64,000 nt of DNA. Source: Holothuria scabra. Its lineage: Eukaryota > Echinodermata > Holothuroidea > Aspidochirotida > Holothuriidae. The stretch lies in contig CM074195.1 of NCBI GenBank assembly GCA_037179385.1, positions 26,434,087 to 26,498,086 on the forward strand. The letters are read 5' to 3'. This document shows, piece by piece, positions 47,871 to 59,441 of this stretch. A model generated the notes under the pieces. It was not told where the DNA came from and did not search any database. It saw only the letters and a program-made list of their open reading frames with translations. Each line of letters starts with the position of its first letter. Position 1 is the stretch's first letter. A program made the translations under genes and the position numbers.

Positions 47871-49193
47871 AAACCATAAAACAATGTAAGAATGTGATAT
47901 TAAGATTGTAAACTTAAAATTTCACCAATTCCCCAACCTACAGTATTAACTTTAAGGCCCACTATACACCTCCCTTCTCATTGCTTTGTTCAAGTTTAAC
48001 AGGTACCCATCAAACAGTGTGGTCCAGAACCATCCCCATCTACTATCCCCACCCACCATTTACCAGCTATGGCTGGAATTAAGATTCCAGCAGGGCAAGG
48101 CCATTTTCACATCAGTTTTAAGAGCATGACGCCATACGAACTATGAGCGCAGCAAGGCCAAAAAAGTGATTTTGTACTTACCACTATGTACTCTCACATA
48201 TTGACAGTAACAGATTACAAAAAATTAAAATAACTGTAGCAGACCAGTCAAGCATGTATTAATTGCTTTTCATGCAATGTGGACACAATGAGAGTATAGC
48301 TCATTTGAGGGCACAGATTGTGTTACAAACTCAAATTTCTGTTACACCACACACAGCCTTTGATCTACTGGGGTGTCTTTGTTGCTTTCGTAAGAGTCAA
48401 TATCACGGCATGCAGTTTCAAGATTGGCTCTTTTGGATCATGTGACAATATTTTTCTACTCAAGTGGAATTAATTGTTTGCAGGGAATGACCTCCTCTCA
48501 CAACAGGTCTTTCACTATTTCTGCTTTGAAGATATTGTGCATTGCACAGCTTGGGACTGTCCAGTGTGATATAAATTTCTGTATAGAAAAAGCTGTTTCA
48601 ACATAAGGATATAGGGTCCTGGGGTTATTGCTTCCTGTTATGTTATTGGCTGCTATTAGAGATTTTGTTATTGCAAGAGAGCTCTAGGGAGCTCTCAACA
48701 ACACTGTACATTGATGGTTCACTATGTACATGGTTCTCATCAGGACTGAAGGTCCACTTGGTATAAAAACCTTTCATTTTGGTTTAATTAGATAGGGTTG
48801 GGAATCAGGTACAAAACAACTTGATTTAGGGTAAACCACAACAATGTGGATAAAGGATTAGGTTTGCATGAGATAACTTTAAGGATTAAGTCAGGACATC
48901 CTGTTGGGGTTTGGTTAAGTGGGTGAATGTTTATCTAGTTAGCTCTAACAATGCTGGTACCACCTCTATTTACCAAGGATCAATGTACTGTACAACTCTA
49001 TGCTTCACCCCTCACCAGGTATAGAGGCTTTGCAATTACATCACAGAACGGCCATGCTGGAGGACATTCATGCCAAATACACATGGCTTTGTGCCGAACG
49101 CACTGCACAGATTGCATTGTGGTATGCACGGCGTGTACACACTCAGTGAGCAAGCGCTCCCAGTGTTGTTTACTACGTAGTTACATGTACTCC
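47871..49193. other. No gene seen; family-B remnant
   Basis: A reverse family-B remnant lies at about 48395-48480 (CAAGATTGGCTCTTTTGG, GATCATGTGACAATATTTTT). The 92-residue frame at 48951-49229 is Cys/His-rich by composition but lacks any recognisable finger spacing. Confidence 0.4.
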
Positions 49194-49224
49194 AACATGG
49201 CCGCCGGAGAGTATTATGACGTCA
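49194..49224 (+). promoter_or_regulatory. YY1-like site plus CRE
   Basis: AACATGGCCGCC at 49194-49205 is a full match to the YY1 consensus and is followed 12 bp later by the CRE TGACGTCA (49217-49224), in a small CpG-containing island (49.02-49.26 kb). Such pairing is typical of short housekeeping promoters, but no transcript is evident and a SINE starts 25 bp downstream. Confidence 0.35.
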
Positions 49225-49249
49225 TGTGAAAAGCCTCTATAGGACTGCG

Positions 49250-49466
49250 CATGTTTGGTCTTATGGTAAGGGCATCTGCCTCTCACACAGAAGGCCCAGA
49301 CTCAATTCCCAGGTCTAGTCATACCAAAGACTCCGCACTAAGTAATGGAGCAGGGAAAACAAGCTAGTGAGCCACAACCGGATAAAAGGCCATGGTCAAC
49401 TCGACTTGAACCAATAGGTTGGAAAGTGGGCCATAAAAACTTCATCTACTGTAACTAACTAACTCA
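49250..49466 (+). mobile_element. tRNA-Glu-derived SINE, family G, full copy
   Basis: The head resembles tRNA-Glu: TTGGTCTTATGGTAAGG (box A), the CTCTCAC anticodon loop (CTC), and a box B AGACTCAATTCCC at 49298-49310. The acceptor stem is not closed, so it is not a tRNA gene. The body contains GTAATGGAGCAGGGAAAAC, AAGCTAGTGAGCCACAAC, GACTTGAACCAATAGGTTGG and GGCCATAAAAACTTCATC, with a short (TAAC)n-like tail. Confidence 0.85.
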
Positions 49467-50599
49467 CCAGGTATAAGATACTTTACTTGTCTGCTTCATC
49501 CCATAACAGCTAGAATTATTCAAGCTTGCTTTTGCCTTGGCTGGGATATTCCTAAGCCCCCCTGTAAACAAAAGTGTGGTTGGACAGAAGCACAAGGGAG
49601 AATTATATGCTTTTTGACTCCCCCTTCAATTCCTTGACAATAATCCTGTTTGTTACCTTTTATCATAGCAATAATTTTTTTCTTCAAAATCTGCTTAATA
49701 TGCGCCACCAAATTGCACCTAAGGACCCCAAAATGAAATTGTTCAAATCCCTTTCCTAATACCCCTTACCAGTAGTCTGATACAATGAATTTGGCCCAAG
49801 GCTAGGATACCACCCTATGCCTGCGTGTCACCCCATAATTGTCTTTATTACATAATATATCATTAAACATATACAGTGTACAGTGCACTTTGTTGGAGCC
49901 ACTCATTTGTCTCAGATAGGCTGTAGTATAATTCCTCTTGTAAAATATTAGGGTTCACAGATTCCAAAACCAGGAAGTTTCATGGAATAAGTACAGTATT
50001 ACACTGTGCAGTACATCATATTCTTATATTGTCCCATGTTGTCAACTATTGACCATGTACTGTAAGCCTATCACTTATTGTAAGTCCCTACCTCATGAAA
50101 AATGGCAACCTGCACTGATGTAGCCAATATTTTTTATTGGACCGTGGCCTGCTTTGAGGAGAGGTCTAAGTGTGGGGGGTACAGTATTTGTACCTTGCTT
50201 TGAGTATTTTTGAATATTTATGTGTCCTAACATGCAATCTGGTGCAACAACTAGCACCAATTCAAGTCAAAAGATTTTGTTACAAAATAGTTTTTTTCAG
50301 AATTCAATTTGAGGCCATATTCCCCATGCATCCCTCACCCTTGCTATGGTAGTATTGGTGTACATTCTTACCTTTTTAATGAAGGAATTCATTTGTTATG
50401 ATGAAAAATCTGGGGAAATCCTGTAGAAAAGAAGAAGGAAGATATTTTAAACTGCCACCTCCAAATTTGAATTTGAAATGCAAAAATGTCAAGTTAGAAA
50501 ATTTTCAAGAGGGTAAAGGAACATGCTGCACAGAGACAATATCCAAGAATTTTGTAGGACACAAGAGCGATATGATAATGGTAAAATCCCATTGTGAAA
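49467..50599. other. No gene seen
   Basis: Unique AT-rich DNA without recognisable coding content. Confidence 0.4.
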
Positions 50600-50772
50600 C
50601 CGGCTGCCGAGAGAATTTTGAAGTGGGGGCTAATCACCAAAGCAGCCCAACATGCTGAATAATATAATAGCACTGTAAGGCAGCCCATAATGTCTATGGC
50701 AGTAAAAGTGTGGGGGGGGGGGGGTTAAAGCCCTCCTAGCCCCTCCTTTCTCCCATCTCTGTTGTCTCTGTG
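50600..50772 (+). mobile_element. Short element E
   Basis: Family-E blocks GGCTGCCGAGAGAATTTTGA, GGGGGCTAATCACCAAAGC, GCAGCCCAACATGCTGAAT and AAGGCAGCCCATAATGTC, then a long G-run (about 50712-50725) and TTAAAGCCC. The 86-residue frame at 50398 overlaps only its start. Confidence 0.75.
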
Positions 50773-51263
50773 AAAGGGGAATGTCAAATCTACATCCTGT
50801 GAAATTTTAGGCCCACTGTACACCCACATTTCATTGCTTGTAGATCATGGTCCATGGCCCAGATGCATACCCCATCATTCCCATCTCCCAGCACTCCATT
50901 TCCCTGAATATACATGATTTTTCTTTTTTAGACTGTCAGCACTTCAGAAAAATTTAATAAAAGTTCTCTTAGCATAATGGGAACTTTGACAAGTGTGCAA
51001 GAAACACTAATTTGGTTTGGCATTAACAGTTCACATATTCACAAATTTCAGATTGAGCAACAGTTTAGTTTAGATGCAAGTCACAGACTTCATTTTGCAA
51101 GGATTGTAAATATTTACAGGAGGGCAAAAGGCAAAAATACTAGGGAATTGAGGGATACTAATCACCCTGCTCCCCCCTTCCCCTCCCCTCCCACTGGAAA
51201 TGCTCCCATGCATCTGTAAACTTAAAAATTTTTATTAAGAATATTTTTCTGAATTGGCATTAG
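50773..51263. other. No gene seen
   Basis: Unique AT-rich DNA with a C-rich tract at 51172-51190. Confidence 0.4.
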
Positions 51264-51561
51264 AGGCAAAATCATCTCACCACCAACAGTTTCATTTCTC
51301 CCAACCAACTTATTTAAGCCCCTCCCACAACTGTCTAGACCTAACCTTTATCCAGTCACAATCTCAGTTTATTGATTCAGGGTGAGTATACAAGACCCCA
51401 TTGTGTAATCAAAACCCTCTTAGTACAGTACAGTACAGTACAGTACAGTACAGTACATGCTGTTTAATATGAGCTTCAGTACTCTGTACCATTTGAACAT
51501 GTTGTCAATCAAAGAGTAAAGCAGTTACAGATTTGTAGTTTAGGTTGAGATGATTAGCCCT
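51264..51561 (+). mobile_element. MITE family A, copy 7
   Basis: 298 bp; left end GAGGCAAAATCATCTCACC after TTAG, right end GATGATTAGCCCT before TTAA (51562-51565). Contains CCCCTCCCACAACTGTCTAG and TTATTGATTCAGGGTGAGTA. It carries an expanded (CAGTA)n run. Confidence 0.87.
51423..51456 (+). repeat. (GTACA)n pentanucleotide expansion inside MITE copy 7
   Basis: About seven perfect 5-bp units. Other family-A copies have at most two (TCAGTACAGTACATG) at the same position, so the run arose by slippage within this copy. Confidence 0.92.
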
Positions 51562-51565
51562 TTAA

Positions 51566-51819
51566 GCTGCCATGCACCCCCAACCCCCACCCACCTACAT
51601 CTGACTTAAACCCATCCTCATCCAGACACATAGAATATGCAACAGAAGACCCTAATGTGTGATCAAAACTCTGTCAGTACTGTACATGCTGTGTTTTGCG
51701 CTACAGTAGTACTTGGTATTTTTGTTAACTAGCTCAGTATCTATCCTAGAGCTGTGCCAGTAGATAATTTCTGTAAACCACTATACAAGAACTGTAGTTA
51801 GGATGGAGTTGGACTGCCT
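51566..51819 (+). mobile_element. MITE family A, 5'-shortened copy 8
   Basis: Directly follows copy 7 at the shared TTAA, has the CATCCTCATCCAGACACA, TGTACATGCTGTG and GTAGTTAGGATGGAGTTGG blocks, and ends before TTAA at 51820-51823. Arrangement mirrors copies 4/5. Confidence 0.82.
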
Positions 51820-52099
51820 TTAAATATTACTCCCCTCTTTTTAGTTGAGCACTAACATTTTCAACTTGAGTTGAATGTATTGAAAGAGGGGTGCACAATC
51901 CTAATTCAGTGATCAGGCTTTGAAGGGCAGTTGTTTTACAATGCTAAGTGACCACCAATGTGGGAGAAGCCATTGGCTTATGAATTTTACAACTTCACAG
52001 CGGGTGGCAACCAATTCAACAATTTATTTTTTTGAAAGGCCAGTTCAGATGAGAAAACCGTAGATTGCACTTGGATGAAAAACCCACCTTACTTTAACC

Positions 52100-52185
52100 T
52101 GGCCAGGATTCGAACTCCAGACCTCCCGCTTGGTAAGCACCATAGCTTCAAATGCCACCACCTTTATCCACTTGGCCATAGCACC
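52100..52185 (-). mobile_element. tRNA-Ser/Leu-like SINE head
   Basis: Minus strand reads GGTGCTATGGCCAAGTGGAT.. (box A TGGCCAAGTGG), a long variable-arm region, and box B GGAGTTCGAATCC at 52118-52106. This fits a class II (Ser/Leu) tRNA, but the acceptor stem is unpaired and the sequence runs on past box B. It is read as a tRNA-derived SINE; the 3' limit is unclear. Frames across it are not genes. Confidence 0.7.
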
Positions 52186-53621
52186 AGTCACACCGGAATG
52201 CAGCAATGGAAGATATTGCACAGGGGTGCAGAAATTAGTATAGTTTGTAATACCACACATTTCTTTCATCTTGAGCCATATATACATATTTCCCCTCTAG
52301 ACAACTTCATCACCTTTTATGATAAATTGAATCAATCAGTGCTCCCAGCATCAGTTTCATTTACAGCTAATTGTGGTAACAGCTCCTCTGAAAAATGGTG
52401 TAATTTCTCTTTTTTTTCCCCTGAGAAATATGTGAAGAATTATCTCAGTACCTCTATGAGTCATGTAACCTATATTTTCTTAGAAGTGACTCAAAGTCTT
52501 TGAATGAGACAGAAAATGAAACAGGAAACTTGTTTTTCTTTTCCTTCTTCTGTCAAAGATAATACGAAAAACATACACACATGAACAAACATACAGTACA
52601 CATGTCACTTTATGGGGAGCACTGAACTACCTTGAGGATCCATATTACTTATAATCCTAGTTGTGCGTATTTTTTGTCTTTTCTTTTTCATCCCTTTTGA
52701 GTTTTATCCTTGATCTTTTTTTATTTCATACTCCTAGTTTAGGGGTGTGTGTGCATGAAAGTGAGGAGTAACAGAAAGAGGGCTTTTATTTTACTGTCTT
52801 AAAAGTGTAAATGTACATAGTTTAAAAGAGAAGTATAGCTAAGAGGTCAATTTAGGGAGGGGTTGTGCATTTGGCAGCATGATTGCATGACCTCAGAGGC
52901 TTTAGGCTTTGCATGACCCCTGGGTCTGGCCTGGGAGGGCTTCTAGAGAAAGTGAGAGCCAATTAGGAACTGAATGCTTATTTGGTACATACACCAGCTA
53001 TGAGTTGGATGGGGCCCTCTTAACCTAGGGGCCCCTGCACACCCCCCCCCCCCCAGTCCAATGTATGATATGCTGCTGCATAATCTGCATTCCTCTCACA
53101 TTTTTAAGTAGTGTGCAGTGTTGAGCAAACATCTATTGAGAACTGTTCACATTTGGTGGAATATTAGATCATAAGAAGGAGGTGTATGATATTATTCCCC
53201 CTTGCAATATCCCCCTTACCCCATTTCAGAGAAGGGGACATGAAGAGAGAAAAGAAAATTAACAGAGATGTACCCCATGTTTTTTTAAACCATGAAAGTA
53301 CTACCTAGTAGGTCCTGTATGTTGAACATACTGTTGTTCTATGTATGTATGTTGTTCTTTTGGTATAAATGAATTTACACCACATGTCCCAGTACATACA
53401 GTACCTGTCGTTATACTGTGGATCACTCTGGTCAACAGTCCATATCCCACGAAAGGTGGAATTCCACCCATAAGATTTCTAAATTATAAATGTGTACACC
53501 ACAATTAATAAGTGATGATGGCACCTTTGTAAGTGGAACTTGTTAGAGACATTTGCTTTCACAAAGTCCTTTCTACATGGTCAATTTCAACACATGATTT
53601 TGCCTCACCCGTCTGCACAGT
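52186..53621. other. No gene seen
   Basis: Unique AT-rich DNA with a 14-C run at 53041-53054. No supported exon. Confidence 0.4.
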
Positions 53622-53872
53622 CAAGTAGTATGTTAGAGCATCCAACTCTTGCAGTCTCTTAAGAGGTCAGGAGTTTGACTCCTAGCTGGGTCATACAAAA
53701 TACTTAGCAAAAAAAAAAACCAGAACCTAGTGCCACTGTACTTGATGCTCAGCATATGCAATGGAGTAAGAAAAAGAAGCCAGTGAGCTAGAACTGAAAA
53801 AAAGCTGTGGTCCAACTCATCTTAAACAAATTGGTTAGAGACTGGGCCCTAACTTTACCTTTTAACGTTACC
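53622..53872 (+). mobile_element. SINE family G copy with a different tRNA-like head
   Basis: The head TAGTATGTTAGAGCATCCAA with box B GGAGTTTGACTCC (53670-53682) is tRNA-like but not the Glu head seen at 49250. The body is the same: GCAATGGAGTAAGAAAAAG, AAGCCAGTGAGCTAGAAC, AAAGCTGTGGTCCAACTC and ATTGGTTAGAGACTGGGCC. An A-run interrupts at 53709-53718. Confidence 0.8.
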
Positions 53873-55141
53873 CTACCACAGAGTGACACCCGTATCTATA
53901 ACATTATTTGCACTTCTTAGCAGAACATGCTGGCGTGTTCCCTATTTGACTTTCTACTAACAAAGTGTACTGTATGTTCCAATACCTGAAGGTTTCACAT
54001 TTCAAAGAATTGCTGGTAGTTTTATCTCATTCAACAAAAATTTTTTTGAAACTTGGGGGTCACATTTCCATTTTGTCATGCTTACAAGTGCGAAATTGTA
54101 ATTAAAGCACACTTAACTTACAGTTATTACACTGTAAAAAAGAGGGATCAATCATATTGTTTATTTACAAATGAGGAAATCAATATCTGCCATGAATTAA
54201 AAGGCATTTTATCCAGATGCCTATGTCGGTATTTCTACTTTTTTACAATTTGGTATAAATCACAAATTTTGACGAAATTTATTAACATTTTGCCTCAATA
54301 TTGTGGTTAAAAAATATTTAGAGGGTTTGGCACGGTGCCCTCTGTCCCCACCTGATTTGCCACTTTTTCAAAATGTTTAGGGATGAGTCAATAACCGTGG
54401 ATGTATCTTTCAGTGTGGGTTGAACAATCGTTGCATAATACGCAAGGAAGCTTCGGTTCAATACAGGACAAGATCTTACTATTGAAAGCAACGACGATAC
54501 AGTCATTTCCTACCTGGTGAGCCAAAGCAAACAACCTTCTGCACATAAGGGGACTTCCTGGTGACCATGTCAACATTAGCTACTGTACAACAGGGAATTT
54601 CGAGAGAGCAACTCCTTGTGTAATAGAGCCCACATCAGGAGATTTAATCAAACCATGTGGTGTAGATATTTACTCTAACCCATGATTCAATTAAGCATAA
54701 TGTTCATTTTCTTTGGTGGCATTCTAAAATTATACTGGTACTTTTTGGGAGGGGAATATTAGGTAAATAAATTACATTTGAAAAATTTAGGTTCTTGAAC
54801 TTCCTATTTTTGGTTTTTACGATGAACTTAAGTGGGCTTTGAATTATTTTCTGTATGAGATCTATTTGTAGAAAACCATAGCTGATATGCTGGTGTTTAA
54901 TACAGTATTATACTGTATGCTGCATCATGCAATTATTTAAGTTTTCTGTATGCAAAGATTGCTCCTTTCTATGTACTCACCTCCAGGGTTAGAGATGAGT
55001 TAGAGTTGAGGAAAGAAGCTACTGTATTTATAGGGATATATATATCTGCATGAGACTGAAAAAGTACATTGATAGCTTAATAAAATCTACATGTAAACTA
55101 TTGTGCAGCATCTGTGTCAGAGGGTACCGAAGATGCAAAAG
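53873..55141. other. No gene seen
   Basis: Unique AT-rich DNA without recognisable coding content. Confidence 0.4.
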
Positions 55142-55557
55142 TAGGGTTGGGCGGTACCATGAAAATATTGGTACGGGTATTGTAAAACACATAGAACCGG
55201 TATTGAAGCAGTGACAGTTCTCAACTCTCTGGTAGGGAAGTAGGGTGGGAAGGAACCTAAGCCAAGCATGGCCCCATGTTATCCTGCACAGAAATGCATC
55301 TGTGTGTTTGACTGGGTTAATTGCCGTGCAGGAACCTCCTCTGCTCTAAATGTTTGTGTAAATATTTTAATCGTCCACACATCCTTACAGTTATTTTTGT
55401 CGGTGAATATAATGAATATTGGTAATTTTTTTCCAGTACCAGTCCTTTTTCAAGAACCGGTATTAGTGCAGTAACACACCAAACATCTTTGGTATTTTCA
55501 TTACCTGTACCTCTAGTACCGGTGTTGACGTCAGTACCGATATACCACCCAACCCTA
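55142..55557. mobile_element. hAT-like MITE, 416 bp, with 8-bp duplication
   Basis: Inverted termini TAGGGTTGGGCGGTACCAT and, in reverse, TAGGGTTGGGTGGTATATCG. TGCAAAAG (55134-55141) and TGCAATAG (55558-55565) match at 7 of 8 positions, the hAT target-duplication length. Repeated ACCGGTATT-type motifs lie inside both ends, a common arrangement of transposase-binding subterminal repeats. A CRE TGACGTCA sits at 55526-55533. No transposase remains. Confidence 0.9.
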
Positions 55558-55565
55558 TGCAATAG

Positions 55566-58500
55566 TACAGTATCTAGCTTACAATGGTTTAGCAAGGATC
55601 TGAATTATTAAACCTGGTGTGTCATCCTGAGTTTCCCCGGCATCAGCCTGTAAGTATGCAAATGTACAGGGTTAGCTGGCACAGTTAACCTGGGGGGCTC
55701 AGTCCCAACAAAAAAGTAGCCAAATTTACACCACCCACCCATCCCCCTTCCCCACTTGTCATGTGCTCCAAGAAATGGGGAATTCTGGCAGAATTTCAAA
55801 GCTGGTGCTGAATAGATTCTTAATGGGTCCAATGCATGTGCTGCTGAAAACACTTGAGGTGCTATTTCCAACCATCTGGATGGTACAGTATGTGAACATC
55901 TGGATGGTATGTGAAGTCAAAAATTTTGCTTGTCGCCACTTGGCCCTTTGCCTAGATAGTCTAGTACTCAGCCCCACAATATTTTTTTGTTCCGCCATGC
56001 CTTTGAAGGCTTCCTTTTACCTGCAATTTCCCAACTCTAGCTTTAACAATTAAATCATAACATTCCTAACCCCTATCACATATTCTTCTCCAAATCTCAA
56101 CCCACAAACACCTTATAAGTCTATCCACTTAAAGTGTCACATATGGAAAGGAGAAGGGACAGGAACCACAACCCCCTCCTCCCCCCCCCCCTTTAAAAAC
56201 AACACATGTAGGACTTGATCAGACATAATTCAACAGAATCTGTGCAAATCTGGGCAAGCCTTATTCCACAGGCAACAAGATTCAAGGGAAAAAAATTAAT
56301 GTTCTCCCTCCCCCCCGCCACCTTCCAACCCAAAATCTAAATTGCACCATTGGTAATGTTAAGAAATATTTCTCTCGAAAGAAATAAAACAATTATTTGC
56401 AGCCATAGAAAAAAAAATTTTAACAAAAAAATCTCATTTGTGAACCATCATAATCTAAATCTTCCAATTAAGTTTTTAATTTCAAGCATGGAATTAGCTT
56501 CAGTGGGCCACCACTCTTTATTTGGGCCCGCCCAGTGCTCACCAGACTGTTTAGTGTTCATATCAGAGTGTCTGAATTTTGTCTTTAAATAAGGAATAAA
56601 GATCTATGTCAATTCTAGCATTAAAGTACTTGGCTCGCTACATGTCTTCTCACTAATGGTATTTCTCGCACTTCGTATTTCATATCCATACAACTGTTTT
56701 CCTTCCTTTCTGTTCTTTTTTTTCTTCTCTTTTCCTTTCTTTTTTTGAAGTAACCTAACCATCTTAATCCATTAAAGGCACTTCGATTTCATTATTGAGG
56801 CACACCACTGAACCATAAAGCACCTCGACAGATATCTGACTATGCACCATCAAGTGGAATATGCATTCATTTCCCATGGTTATAGTGCTGTAGATCTCTG
56901 TCTCCAGTTGTTAAATTTGAGGTTTTACTGCAGATGACCAACCCACTTATGATAAATGTCATGAAAGCAGCTTAGAGACACAGGGGCATGACAATTCATA
57001 AATATTTTACTCTAACATAATCCGTACAGAAATAGACTACCAGAGTCAGCTTGCACTGTAAACGTCTGCACTATAGACCAATTGCAGACCGCATAAAATG
57101 ACCCCTAGACAGATTCCAGTCCTCACTTCGACCAGTGGCGTGTAAACAAAGTGTACGTATTCTCAGAAATAACAACAAGCGCAAAGTGAATATGAGAACA
57201 GGAAACAGATGTCTATGTGTTCCTTGTGACTGCCTAACAACTAGGATACAGAGTTTCCATTAACTTGGAGAAGGTCACTTTATCAATGTACTGTACTGCA
57301 TTCTGCATGAACTTGTGAACGCAATGTACGTCATTTTCAAAGAAGACCGGTGAGAGCTGTTTGGGCCACTTTAAGGGATTAATAAAGATTTAACCATAAC
57401 GTTAACGCAGCAAACCAGCAGCTTGATTAATGGGCACACTTGTGTTCATTAGTGTCGGACTTAAACAGAAGCAATACCATCCTCCAGTATGCACAGATGT
57501 GCCCTGAAATTGCCTGGGATGATCTATTTTAGTTAAAATCAGGTGTAAGGTCAGAGAGTTGAGTTTAAAATTAGAATGCTATAAATTGGAAATGGCTCTT
57601 TCCCTTTACAAGTTGAGTAAGCTTACAGTATGCAGATAGTCTTTTGTGTCAGTTATGAAGGTTAATGTTACCAGCTTTACAGCATGATCATCATATCACA
57701 CTGGGCAGACTGGGCACAAGTCCTAGGAAATATGATTTGGCAATAATTGCCACTTACATAAAAGACTCCATCCTAATAAATACATTAGATATGAACAGTG
57801 AATTGATGAGAATTACTGTAGTCACAGTGCATCAATCCATTTTGGGCACTTTTGATTTCTCTCCAGCCTACTATAAAGCATACCATGAAAACCTAATATT
57901 GTCATACAGTAGTTAATATAACTTACAGTTTGCCATATTTTATTTGCATTTAGTTATTGTTCACCTTACATATATGTTAATCATTTATTGAAGACACTGG
58001 GTGGGATGTCAACTAGGTAGATGTATTTTGCAGAGCTACAGTGATTGTCATTAAATACTGTACTTTTTTAAGAGTATTAGTTTATTTAGCCTGGACTGCT
58101 GGGATGGTCACATCTGTGTACATAAATAAATAAGCTATTGGCTTTGTCTGTTTGTCTATCATACAAACAGAGTGAAGGTCAAAGTTGTTTTCAATTGTGC
58201 ATTGGTTTCCAATCGCCTGTATTATATAAAATGATAATGCATTAATTTGGAAATTAGGAAAAATCTTGACCTTTCTGCAGGTTGCATTGCAAGGGTTAGC
58301 TGGAGTAGTATCAGTTAAATATGCCCTGACAGTTTCTGCCCCGCCTCCATTCCACCCCCATCTCAAAGTCCCTGATATACAGTATATGTTCATTTCCTAA
58401 ATAAAAGCTTGAACACTCCTTTCATGTTGAAATTTGACAACTGACATTCACAAAAAAATATCAAGATCTAAATGGACTAGTTAGTTTTGCCCAAAGTTTA

Positions 58501-59122
58501 GGCTGCACTGTTACTGCAGACTGCATAAAATCTTTTTTCTCCCTCAAGTTTGTTAAATTTGATATAATTATCCCACAGACCTTGAGTTGTCAACAATGCA
58601 GTGAATTTCAGCTTAATGCATTGTCAGATGAATTTGAAATGACCTTAAATATTTATAACAAAAGTCTAAAAAAGGCTCTGATTCATATCCATAAAGTCAC
58701 AATTACTTAAATTCCATAAAAATATCCTAATTTGCTTGCAACTTCATCTAATTTTTAGCCTCTGAGACTGACCTTGACAATTTGACCACCTTTTCAGAAC
58801 GTACATTACGATGTTAATTATGTTCTTTGCACACAATATGATATTACCTGCAGTTCTGTCAAGCTTCAGGTTTCAGAAATTAGCTTCACGTACATGCATG
58901 CATAGTGCACTCAATTTGTCTGTATTCAGGGAATACATTGTAACTGAAAATACATGTAATGAGAGGCCATACAAGGTCCTTGTTATACTCTTAGCAGTAT
59001 GCATTCATAGCATTTGAGATGCGCATTAGAGCAGTTACTAGAGATACTCTTCAGGTACATGCAACGTTAACAGTAGGTTCATTTTGATTTGCATTAGTTG
59101 TAGCCTACAACAGGTTATTTAA
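55566..59122. other. No gene seen
   Basis: Mostly unique AT-rich DNA. A GGGTTAGCTGG motif near 55670 and 58294 hints at one more decayed repeat. The 103-residue minus frame at 58082-58393 lacks a recognisable domain. Confidence 0.4.
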
Positions 59123-59437
59123 AGGGCCAATCCTCTCACCCCAAACTACTATTTTGGTAGGGATATATTGAAATTCTCCATTGGCTCAGCTCTTTGATTG
59201 ACAGTTAATTCAAACAATGCAGAGTAAAGTACCAAAGCTTTTATTACACAGCATGAACTGTACTGAGAGTGTTTTGTTTATAAACATTGAGATTTTCTAT
59301 ATCTCAACTTGAAGCAATAAACTGAGATTGTCTATGCATGGATGAGGGTGAATTTCAGACAATTGTGGGAGGAGCTTAGGTAAGAAGGTTAGGAGAATTG
59401 GTACTGTTTGGGGTTACCATGGAAACTGACCAATCAG
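59123..59437 (-). mobile_element. MITE family A, reverse copy 9
   Basis: Begins AGGGCCAATCCTCTCACCCC after TTAA (59119-59122); contains GGCTCAGCTCTTTGATTGAC, GACAATTGTGGGAGGAGCTT and GAATTGGTACTGTTTGGGG. The right terminus is replaced by TACCATGGAAACTGACC and a TTAA occurs at 59438-59441. Confidence 0.85.
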
Positions 59438-59441
59438 TTAA

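Noticed and set aside
48951..49229. Cys/His-rich 92-residue frame as a small zinc-finger protein
   Set aside because: The cysteine and histidine spacing fits no known finger and the frame overlaps a regulatory-looking island.
49250..49320. Functional tRNA-Glu gene
   Set aside because: It lacks a closed acceptor stem and is fused to a repeat body found at three other places.
52100..52185. Functional tRNA-Ser/Leu gene
   Set aside because: Boxes A and B are present, but the acceptor stem does not pair and sequence continues as in tRNA-derived SINEs.
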